A DNA stretch of 5,455 nucleotides, from NCBI GenBank assembly GCA_030592625.1, contig JAUVIY010000190.1, positions 1 through 5,455 of the forward strand. The letters are read 5' to 3'. The stretch comes from Spirochaeta sp. (GTDB lineage Bacteria > Spirochaetota > Spirochaetia > DSM-2461). Positions within the stretch are counted from its first letter, which is position 1. Every line of letters begins with the position of its first letter. A program made the position numbers and the translations under genes. Under the pieces are notes generated by a model. It was not told the origin of the DNA. It saw only the letters and a program-made list of their open reading frames with translations, and ran no database searches. Below, piece by piece: positions 1 through 5,455 of the stretch.

Positions 1-240
1 AACAATCGGGCCTTCGGAGCCCCTTCGGGAGTTCTCATCGACCGCTGCGGCCTGAAAGGATTCAGAATCGGTGGTGCCGCTGTTTCACCCTGGCATGGTA
101 ATATCTTCATCAACGACGGAACTGCAGCAGCCGGCGATATCCGCAGGCTCCTGAAGGAAGTCGGTCACCGGGTTGAAGAATCCACCGGATTCCGCATGGA
201 ACCGGAGATTCTTATTACAGGAGACTGGAACGATGGTTGA
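1..240 (+). CDS. murB: UDP-N-acetylenolpyruvoylglucosamine reductase (MurB), C-terminal part
   Basis: The gene is cut by the left edge, and only its last 79 codons and the TGA stop are visible. MurB is the cytoplasmic FAD/NADPH enzyme that reduces UDP-GlcNAc-enolpyruvate to UDP-MurNAc, the second committed step of peptidoglycan precursor synthesis. The visible part matches the MurB C-terminal domain. It has 'LIDRCGLKGFRIGGAAVS', the usual 'AGLKG.RIGGA.VS' block, followed by 'HGNIFINDGTAAAGDI' and ending in 'GFRMEPEILITGDW'. The Glu of that final 'EPE' motif corresponds to the C-terminal catalytic Glu of the family. The catalytic Ser and the FAD-binding domain lie upstream of the window. The 'NNRAFGAPSG' lead-in resembles spirochaete MurB proteins as I remember them. 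The stop codon overlaps the mgtE start by 8 bases, so the two are probably cotranscribed. Confidence 0.93.
   Translation, partial: NNRAFGAPSGVLIDRCGLKGFRIGGAAVSPWHGNIFINDGTAAAGDIRRLLKEVGHRVEESTGFRMEPEILITGDWNDG
219..223 (+). promoter_or_regulatory. Ribosome binding site that fixes the mgtE start
   Basis: AGGAG lies inside the murB coding sequence, nine bases before the ATG at 233. It favours that ATG over the in-frame TTG at 173, which has no comparable site, and over the second ATG at 245, for which the spacing would be 21 bases. Confidence 0.7.
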
Positions 241-1573
241 AACGATGAACAGTCTGCTCCGTCTCCTCGAATTTGACGGCAAGTCGCTGCGAGCGGCCGT
301 CCGTGACTTCACCGTGGCCGACCTGGCCGACGGCTGGTACGAGCTCGACGAAGAACAGGCTCTCACCATTTTTCTCGCATTGGACCAGGATACCCGGGGC
401 GAACTCATCTCCGAACTTCCCGCCGCCGACCAGGACAACCTGGTGGCCGACCTGTCTGTTCAAGCCACCCGCGATCTGCTGGAAGTGATGGATCCTGACG
501 ATCTGGTGGACCTTATTCAGACCGTTTCACCGGAGGTTCGTTCCGAGGTTCTCGGCCATCTCAGCGAAGAGTCCCGAAAGGAAGCGGAGTTCCTGCTGCG
601 TTTCGACGATGATGACGCCGCAGGCCTGATGACCACCCGGTATGCTGCCGTCCGGGCCGATATCACCGTAAGCCAGGCCCTGGCCTTCCTGCGCCGGGCA
701 CCCGAAGAGCTCGAAACCATCTATTACGTCTACGTCGTGGACGGACTGCAGCGCCTCATCGGCGTCGTTTCCCTGCGGCAGGTTCTCATTACCGCCGACG
801 AAGTGAAAATCGCCGACATTATGGAACGCAACGTCGTGAGCGTCAGGGATGATACCGACCAGGAAGAAACCGCCAAGGTCCTCGAGGATCATGACCTGAT
901 TGCCCTCCCGGTCGTCGACAGGTGGAACCGGCTGCTGGGTATCGTCACCTTCGATGACATGATTGACGTCATCCGGGAAGAACAGAGCGAAGACATCTAC
1001 CGTATGGGTGCTATCGGTGGTGAAGCCGAGGCATACCTGGAATCATCGGTCCCCAGGCTCATCTGGCGGCGTCTGCCCTGGCTTGTTCTGCTGCTTCTGG
1101 CAGGAACCATCACCACCAACGTACTGGCCGGCTATGAGGCTCTGATCACCAAATTCGCATTCCTGGCCCTGTTCATACCCGTCATCACACAGACCGGAGG
1201 AAATTCGGGCACCCAGTCTTCAACCCTGATGATTCGGGGGCTGGCAACCGGTCACCTCCACTTTCGGCTGATCGGCAGGGCTTTCATTAAGGAATTAGCC
1301 ACCGGTGTCGCCATCGGACTGGGCACAGGTGACGTTATTTTCCTGCGGAGTATCCTTCTACCTCCCGGAGTCAGCAACCTGGAAGCCCTTGCGGTGGCGG
1401 TATCCCTGGCGACGGTCGTTCTGTTCGCCACCCTCCTGGGATGTCTGGTCCCCTTCATCATCGACCGCTTCGGCGGCGACCCGGCGGTGGCGGCCGGCCC
1501 CCTGATGTCCACCCTTATCGATGTGGCCGGGCTCACGGTGTATTTTGAAGTATCCAGACTGCTGCTCGCCTGA
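233..1573 (+). CDS. mgtE: Magnesium transporter MgtE
   Basis: This is a 446-residue inner-membrane Mg2+ channel/transporter of normal family length (about 450), complete from ATG to TGA. Three parts appear in order. The first is an acidic helical MgtE N-domain (about residues 10-130, ending in 'FDDDDAAGLMTT'). The second is a pair of CBS domains (about 135-250; the second starts near 'ADIMERNVVSV' and ends near 'GIVTFDDMIDVI'). The third is a C-terminal membrane domain with about five helices (277-446). The signature 'TGGNSGTQSS' (GGNSGTQ at 322-328) and 'LMSTLIDVAGL' with Asp430 match the pore region; this Asp corresponds to the Mg2+-binding pore Asp of Thermus MgtE (Asp432). From the family, the acidic N and CBS domains sense cytosolic Mg2+ and close the pore when it is high. 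The start overlaps the murB stop (ATGGTTGA), suggesting coupled translation. There is no room for a Mg2+ riboswitch leader directly upstream. Confidence 0.95.
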   Translation: MVETMNSLLRLLEFDGKSLRAAVRDFTVADLADGWYELDEEQALTIFLALDQDTRGELISELPAADQDNLVADLSVQATRDLLEVMDPDDLVDLIQTVSPEVRSEVLGHLSEESRKEAEFLLRFDDDDAAGLMTTRYAAVRADITVSQALAFLRRAPEELETIYYVYVVDGLQRLIGVVSLRQVLITADEVKIADIMERNVVSVRDDTDQEETAKVLEDHDLIALPVVDRWNRLLGIVTFDDMIDVIREEQSEDIYRMGAIGGEAEAYLESSVPRLIWRRLPWLVLLLLAGTITTNVLAGYEALITKFAFLALFIPVITQTGGNSGTQSSTLMIRGLATGHLHFRLIGRAFIKELATGVAIGLGTGDVIFLRSILLPPGVSNLEALAVAVSLATVVLFATLLGCLVPFIIDRFGGDPAVAAGPLMSTLIDVAGLTVYFEVSRLLLA

Positions 1574-1606
1574 TTCTGCGTCGGCATTTTTGCAAGAGCC
1601 TCATTT

Positions 1607-2257
1607 ATGAATTGCGATAGTTCCCCACTGAATGCAGAGTTCTATCTTCGGAATGCCGAAATAGTGGCGCGGGATCTTCTGGGCCGTATTCTGGTTCACG
1701 ATGAGGGGGCCGGAGAAAGATTTTCCGGCCGAATCGTCGAAACCGAAGCGTATCTCCCCGATGATCCGGCTTCCCACTCCTTTAGGGGCCCTACCCGACG
1801 AAACAGTTCAATGTTTCTGGAGGGCGGCCATTGTTATGTGTACAGAATTTATGGCATAAACCACTGTTTCAACGCAGTGACGGGAGCCGGGGGCGTCGGC
1901 GCTGCGGTTCTGATCCGCGCTCTGGAACCCCTGGAAGGGATTCGGGAGATGTGGATGAGACGCTTCGGCGAATTGATGCCTGCCGATCCTGGAAAGGTCG
2001 AGCTGAATGGGCTCTGCAGCGGCCCCGGGAAACTCTGCAAGGCTCTTGGTATAACTGCAGGTGAACATGACGGTGCAGATCTTGCCGGAGAGGGAGGGGA
2101 TGACAAACTGTTCATTTGTACCGGTAAACCGGTTCCGGATGACAAGGTGGGAATCGGTCGGAGAATCGGCCTGTCCACGGGGCGGGGGGATGAAGAACTC
2201 CGGCGCTGGTGTATTACCGACAGTTTCTACCTGAGCCGCAGTGTGGTGTCCCGCTAA
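1607..2257 (+). CDS. mpg: 3-methyladenine DNA glycosylase, AAG/MPG family
   Basis: This 216-residue protein is a complete member of the AAG/MPG family (Pfam Pur_DNA_glyco), of typical bacterial length. It is a monofunctional cytoplasmic glycosylase that excises alkylated or deaminated purines such as 3-methyladenine and hypoxanthine, starting base excision repair. 'GRIVETEAYLPDDPASHS' carries Glu47, Tyr49 and His57, equivalent to human AAG Glu125, Tyr127 and His136. 'YVYRIYGINHCFN' carries Tyr82, equivalent to the intercalating Tyr162, and Asn89, equivalent to Asn169. 'VLIRALEPLEGI' and 'LCSGPGKLCKALGI' are further family hallmarks. The ATG follows mgtE by 33 bases, with a modest AAGAG (1594-1598) eight bases upstream, and no promoter is obvious in the gap, so it probably belongs to the murB-mgtE transcript. 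Its TAA stop overlaps the stop of the opposing deacetylase gene. The symbol mpg is a family name; some annotations use aag. Confidence 0.95.
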   Translation: MNCDSSPLNAEFYLRNAEIVARDLLGRILVHDEGAGERFSGRIVETEAYLPDDPASHSFRGPTRRNSSMFLEGGHCYVYRIYGINHCFNAVTGAGGVGAAVLIRALEPLEGIREMWMRRFGELMPADPGKVELNGLCSGPGKLCKALGITAGEHDGADLAGEGGDDKLFICTGKPVPDDKVGIGRRIGLSTGRGDEELRRWCITDSFYLSRSVVSR

Positions 2258-3231
2258 TCCCACTGGCAGCGACGGGGCAGAACCCATCTGAGAAAGCGGG
2301 TATGGACCTGCCAGGAATCCTCTCCGTAACCGCCGGCGGTGAGCCATGCCGAGGGAAGACCGATTTCCTCCAGGAACATATACGTCATCCTGTCCCTCTC
2401 GGTCATCTGATCCAGAGTCAGGTTCAGGAGTGATGTGGAAGGCAGGGCATCGTGTTCCCAGGGATCGGCCCCGGCAAGAACGATTGCCAAATCGGCCCTC
2501 GAAGAGGTTTTGAGAGACTTCAGTGCCGATTCCAGGCGATCCAGGTATTGGCCCTCCTCACCGCTCTCGATGGGAATATCGATATCGCTGGGGGTCCATG
2601 AGGGATGAGATGGAGGAAGGGATCCGTCCAGGGGCCAACCCCGGGCCATATGAATACTCAAGGTTTTTACCGAATCGTCGCCGGAAAATATTGCAGCGGT
2701 TCCATCCCCTTTGTGGGCATCCAGATCAATAATCCAGACCCGTTGTACGACGCCGTCGGCTTGAAGGTGCCTGACGGCTAATGCCGAGTCATTGATTGGA
2801 CAGAAGCCATGACCAAAATCCCTATGAGCATGATGGGCACCTCCACCGAGGTAATGACAAAACCCGCCTTCCATGGCGATTCTTGATGCCCGGTAGGTAC
2901 CGGCCTGCATTTTCATCAGAAGCGGTGTCATTTCTCTCAGGGGGCAGCGGGCATTTTCCGGCTCCCAACGGTTGAATGATCCATCGGGATTTACGAGTTC
3001 GAATCCGGCCTTGAAGCGATCTTCCGCCCTCTCATCGAAGAATCCCCTGGAATAATCGGAGGAATGAACCCGAAGCAAATCTTCAAGAGTGGTTGTGTCG
3101 TCAAACCGATCCACCAGATCCGGAAGCCCATGCAGGGCGTCCATTGTTCTGGTTTTACGGGAATCAAAAGCGGGAATTTTAATTCCGAAACGTGGAAAAT
3201 CCAATATTGCGCTTCTGTCATAGAGAACCAT
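2254..3231 (-). CDS. Histone deacetylase superfamily protein (zinc-dependent deacetylase)
   Basis: This complete 325-residue protein belongs to the arginase/deacetylase fold family that includes eukaryotic class I/II HDACs, bacterial AcuC and acetylpolyamine amidohydrolases. These enzymes hydrolyse N-acetyl groups from lysine or polyamines using a zinc-bound water. The active-site set is intact. There is a tandem His pair in 'GGGAHHAHRDFGHGFCPIND' (His133-His134). The zinc ligands are Asp171 and His173 in 'IDLDAHKGDGT' and Asp256 in 'LAGADPWEHD'. The transition-state Tyr302 is in 'TAGGYGEDSW'. The N-terminus 'FGIKIPAFDSRKT' fits the start of a bacterial subgroup, supporting the ATG at 3231 over internal ones such as Met30. 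The true substrate cannot be told from sequence; an AcuC-like protein deacetylase or a small-molecule amidohydrolase are both possible. No signal peptide is present, so it is cytoplasmic. It is transcribed alone on the minus strand, converging on the glycosylase gene with overlapping stops (TAG at 2256-2254). Confidence 0.93.
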   Translation of the reverse strand: MVLYDRSAILDFPRFGIKIPAFDSRKTRTMDALHGLPDLVDRFDDTTTLEDLLRVHSSDYSRGFFDERAEDRFKAGFELVNPDGSFNRWEPENARCPLREMTPLLMKMQAGTYRASRIAMEGGFCHYLGGGAHHAHRDFGHGFCPINDSALAVRHLQADGVVQRVWIIDLDAHKGDGTAAIFSGDDSVKTLSIHMARGWPLDGSLPPSHPSWTPSDIDIPIESGEEGQYLDRLESALKSLKTSSRADLAIVLAGADPWEHDALPSTSLLNLTLDQMTERDRMTYMFLEEIGLPSAWLTAGGYGEDSWQVHTRFLRWVLPRRCQWD

Positions 3232-3237
3232 GGGCTG

Positions 3238-3243
3238 ATTATA
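3238..3243 (-). promoter_or_regulatory. Candidate -10 element of the deacetylase gene
   Basis: Read on the minus strand this is a perfect TATAAT, followed by six bases (CAGCCC) and then the ATG at 3231. That spacing would put transcription start at or next to the A of the start codon. The position where a -35 would lie (3261-3266, TTACTC at 17-base spacing) fits TTGACA poorly, and there is no extended -10 TG. A TATAAT can occur by chance in AT-rich intergenic DNA, so this is a candidate only. Confidence 0.4.
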
Positions 3244-3280
3244 TCTTTCAGTTCACTCAGGAGTAAGGGAAATAAAGCTA

Positions 3281-3309
3281 TTGGCCGATACCAAAGATAG
3301 GGAATAAAT
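3281..3309 (+). promoter_or_regulatory. Weak candidate promoter for the Cache-HAMP receptor gene
   Basis: TTGGCC (3281-3286) and ATAAAT (3304-3309) are separated by 17 bases, in a position suited to drive the downstream + strand gene. The -35 has a good TTG core, but the -10 matches only three of six consensus positions. It overlaps the left edge of the 3308-3323 inverted repeat, which would make sense for an operator. This is low-confidence inference. Confidence 0.2.
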
Positions 3310-3323
3310 CTGTCCTGACAGAT
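3308..3323. promoter_or_regulatory. Perfect 7-2-7 inverted repeat in the divergent intergenic region
   Basis: ATCTGTC and GACAGAT are exact reverse complements separated by CT. The dyad lies in the 125-base region between the divergently transcribed deacetylase and receptor genes, about 34 bases before the receptor start codon. It could be an operator for a dimeric regulator. As RNA it would give only a short hairpin (five pairs with a six-base loop) and has no U tract, so a terminator is unlikely. The binding factor is unknown. Confidence 0.35.
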
Positions 3324-3346
3324 CGTCGCAAGGGCAATCCCTGTCT

Positions 3347-3350
3347 GAGG
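3347..3350 (+). promoter_or_regulatory. Ribosome binding site that decides the receptor start
   Basis: GAGG directly abuts an ATG at 3351 (zero spacing) and sits six bases before a second in-frame ATG at 3357. The spacing favours 3357 as the initiator; the alternative would only add Met-Thr. Confidence 0.55.
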
Positions 3351-3356
3351 ATGACT

Positions 3357-5455
3357 ATGAGCCGATACGACACGATAGATGAGAATGCCCTGTGGACGAC
3401 GCTGGAACAGCTCCAGAAAGATCTGGAGAAGACATATCGCGGAGCTGTGAAAACCCGTAAGTTGTCGGCCTTCGGCCCGATGGCCTATCCATTGAGAAGT
3501 ATGCACTGGTCGGCCGCCTTCCTCGGGCTTACCGATCTTGCGGATATCGCCGCTGCCGGTGCCGCTTTCGTCGTCCAGCTGCAGGAAAGTCGTTACCGCT
3601 GGTCGGTGGAACTCACGGCGGCCCTGAAATCACTGCTCAAACGAACCAGAGCATTCATCGATGCCAGACCCGACGAGCCCTCGGCCGGCGTTTTCGTCGA
3701 CAGCCAGGAAGCCGTCCTTCAGGGAGTCGATCTCAAACGTCCGGTTCCCACTGAAGACCTTATTGCTCTGTTCCGGCGCCGACAGATAGACAGGGATACC
3801 GTATCGTCCTGCCGTCAACTGTCGGTGGGACAGGATACGTCCTTCAGTCATGCCATTACCATTCCCTCCACCGCCAAACGGCGTCACCGCCCCGATCGGT
3901 ATCTCTCCCTGGTTTATCTCGATTTAGAAGACCAAGAACTCGATCTGAACGAACTCACCAAAGCTCTCGACGAAGCTTTCGGAAAATCGGAAATTTTACT
4001 TCACGGCCCGCTGGCTATACCCTGGAAGAATTACAGGAGCTACAAGGGTAAGAAACCATACTATTTACTGCTTGATACGATTCAGGAGAGCCGGGAATGG
4101 CTCGATGCAAAGAATATCTCAGGAAAAACGGTAAAGAACCTCAAATCGCCGGATGCCGATGCCGTCGGAGAGGCCAAGGTGATTATACGGGAGGTACCGG
4201 CGGCCCCGGTTTATGTGACGCCCAGGGCACCCATGTCTTCACAGCCACAGTCGGGATTCGATTCGGGTCAAGCAGCGGAGCTGGAACCTGTCCGGGGACC
4301 TAAACGTAGAAAAATCAGGAACAAGGATCTTAAAATCAAGTTTCCGGTCGGGATGAAACTCATCCTTATCGTTTCCACTATCATCATCCTGGCCATGTCC
4401 ACCCTCACCTACCTCTCTCTTTATTTCTTCCAGAGTGAAACGGAAAACCGGGTAATGGATACCAATATTTCCCTGTCACGCACTGTGGCCAAACAAGCTG
4501 AAAAGGAAATTATCCAACTGTTTGATTCGGCGAATCTCCTGTTCCAGGTCGGTTCGGCTGCCGGAGGAGCGGCAAATCTGGTCGATGATTTTTTTGCCAA
4601 TTCACGTTCTCTTATATACGTCGGGATTCCCGGTAGCGGTCTTGAATTCACCAACAGGGACTGGTTCCGTTCCAACAGGATTTTCGATGAAGTAACAATA
4701 CTCCGCAGCATCCTCACCGCTCGCACGGATGAACTGGATAAAGCAAAAGCCGGTGAAACGGTTGTCATCAACGTTTCACCACTCATTCCCAATCTGGAAA
4801 ACCCGGTCATCGCCTTGGCCGCCCCTTTCCTGCTCGGAACGGAACAGGAAGCCCTGGTAATCCTGGCTGATGTGGGATCCAGTCTGGCGGAGAGTGTCAG
4901 GATTCAGGAAGGGTTCACTACTACCATCATTGTTAATTCCGATGGCGAGATGCTGGCTCACCCCGATTTCTCTCGGCTTTTCGGAGGGGAGAGCATCCGG
5001 GATTCGGCGATATTCCAGGAAATGTATGCTCAAGGGTTATCGGAGGGTCAGATTCTCTTCCAGGAGGAAACCCTTAACGGCCCGGTGAGTGTCATGGGCT
5101 CATTCGCCCTGATTCCAATCGGCAACCTCGGTGTCGTTACGACAGTACTCGAGAAAGATGCGTTCAGCGTCGTTACTTCGATACAAATCCTGAACTGGTC
5201 GCTGCTGGGCGCCGTCCTTTCCCTGGCCATACTCGGCATATATTTCTTTTCCCAACAGATCTCCAATCCTTTAAAGGAACTCACCCTGGCCACAAGGCAA
5301 ATAAAGGCGGGGAATTGGAACATATCCATCCGTCCTCGAACCTCGGACGAGGTGGGACAGCTGACAAGAAATTTTATGGCGATGATACCGCATCTTCAAG
5401 CCAGGGAGCGGCTCAGGGAAAAGACCGAGGCCTTCATCAACAAGCAGGTAGCCGG
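3357..5455 (+). CDS. Cache-HAMP transmembrane receptor, probable adenylate/guanylate cyclase (3' end missing)
   Basis: This open frame of 699 codons has no stop and runs off the right edge. Residues 1-330 are cytoplasmic: a helical segment (about 10-115) that resembles an HPt/CheA-P1 bundle, a mixed region (about 160-285), then a Pro/Gln-rich linker ending in a very basic stretch (about 316-332). Membrane helix 1 (about 333-357) leads to an extracytoplasmic region of about 250 residues with Cache character; 'IIVNSDGEMLAHPDFS' and 'PIGNLGVVTTVLEKDAFSVV' are typical of its C-terminal half. Membrane helix 2 (about 612-632) is followed by HAMP (about 634-682, 'ISNPLKELTLATRQIKAGNW' and 'DEVGQLTRNF'). 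The visible end 'REKTEAFINKQVAG' resembles the linker before class III nucleotide cyclase domains in spirochaete receptors, so cyclic nucleotide synthesis gated by an external ligand is my best inference. A methyl-accepting protein, GGDEF or phosphatase output remains possible. The ligand is unknown. The receptor assignment is firm; the cyclase output is not seen. Confidence 0.75.
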   Translation, partial: MSRYDTIDENALWTTLEQLQKDLEKTYRGAVKTRKLSAFGPMAYPLRSMHWSAAFLGLTDLADIAAAGAAFVVQLQESRYRWSVELTAALKSLLKRTRAFIDARPDEPSAGVFVDSQEAVLQGVDLKRPVPTEDLIALFRRRQIDRDTVSSCRQLSVGQDTSFSHAITIPSTAKRRHRPDRYLSLVYLDLEDQELDLNELTKALDEAFGKSEILLHGPLAIPWKNYRSYKGKKPYYLLLDTIQESREWLDAKNISGKTVKNLKSPDADAVGEAKVIIREVPAAPVYVTPRAPMSSQPQSGFDSGQAAELEPVRGPKRRKIRNKDLKIKFPVGMKLILIVSTIIILAMSTLTYLSLYFFQSETENRVMDTNISLSRTVAKQAEKEIIQLFDSANLLFQVGSAAGGAANLVDDFFANSRSLIYVGIPGSGLEFTNRDWFRSNRIFDEVTILRSILTARTDELDKAKAGETVVINVSPLIPNLENPVIALAAPFLLGTEQEALVILADVGSSLAESVRIQEGFTTTIIVNSDGEMLAHPDFSRLFGGESIRDSAIFQEMYAQGLSEGQILFQEETLNGPVSVMGSFALIPIGNLGVVTTVLEKDAFSVVTSIQILNWSLLGAVLSLAILGIYFFSQQISNPLKELTLATRQIKAGNWNISIRPRTSDEVGQLTRNFMAMIPHLQARERLREKTEAFINKQVA

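Noticed and set aside
173..232. Upstream in-frame TTG as an alternative mgtE start, adding 20 residues
   Set aside because: The extension lies wholly within the murB C-terminus, has no good ribosome binding site, and MgtE homologues do not need it; AGGAG at 219-223 points to the ATG at 233.
1808..2347. A 179-codon minus-strand open frame opposite the glycosylase gene
   Set aside because: It is antisense to a gene with clear catalytic motifs, its translation shows no recognisable domain, and it also overlaps the deacetylase gene end in another frame.
3310..3321. CTGT...ACAG as a LexA (SOS) box near DNA-repair genes
   Set aside because: The half-sites are separated by four bases rather than the eight of the E. 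coli-type box, and the site is upstream of the receptor gene, not the glycosylase.
3232..3356. A small RNA or riboswitch in the divergent intergenic region
   Set aside because: Apart from the 16-base dyad and candidate promoter elements I see no extended stem structure, conserved riboswitch core or U-tract terminator.
2991..3506. A 171-codon minus-strand open frame across the deacetylase start and the intergenic region
   Set aside because: It overlaps the conserved deacetylase N-terminus in a different frame and runs antisense into the receptor gene; no domain is recognisable.
4097..4303. A 68-codon + strand open frame within the receptor gene
   Set aside because: It is an out-of-frame reading of the receptor linker region; the receptor frame is continuous from 3357 to the window end, checked at several in-frame Met codons.

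Overview
This 5,455-base window is ordinary chromosomal DNA that is almost fully coding. Several traits point to a member of the Spirochaetota: the MurB C-terminus has an 'NNRAFGAPSG' type motif, and the last gene is a large two-transmembrane Cache-HAMP protein ending in a linker ('EAFINKQVAG') like the one that precedes the class III cyclase domain in many spirochaete receptors. This assignment rests on remembered family resemblance, not a search. I see no mobile element, CRISPR array, tRNA or rRNA.

Left part (1-2257, + strand): the 3' end of murB (peptidoglycan precursor reductase) overlaps mgtE (magnesium channel/transporter) by 8 bases. A 3-methyladenine DNA glycosylase gene of the AAG/MPG family follows after 33 bases. 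The spacing suggests one transcription unit, although the three products belong to different processes (cell wall, Mg2+ uptake, base excision repair).

Middle (2254-3231, - strand): a complete histone-deacetylase-superfamily deacetylase with its whole zinc/catalytic residue set. It converges on the glycosylase gene, and the two stop codons overlap in the four bases CTAA. Its start codon has no Shine-Dalgarno sequence, but a perfect TATAAT lies six bases upstream, as expected for a leaderless transcript.

Right part (3232-5455): a 125-base divergent intergenic region carries a perfect 7-2-7 inverted repeat (3308-3323). It is followed by the 5' part of a long gene that runs off the right edge, with 699 codons visible. 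That protein has a cytoplasmic N-terminal region of about 330 residues, a first membrane helix, a Cache-like extracytoplasmic sensor, a second membrane helix and a HAMP domain. The output domain lies outside the window and is most likely an adenylate/guanylate cyclase. The start of the N-terminal region looks like a histidine phosphotransfer (HPt) bundle in which the phospho-accepting His is replaced by Arg. This is the most unusual feature in the window. I do not see convincing evidence of a wholly new multi-gene system here.
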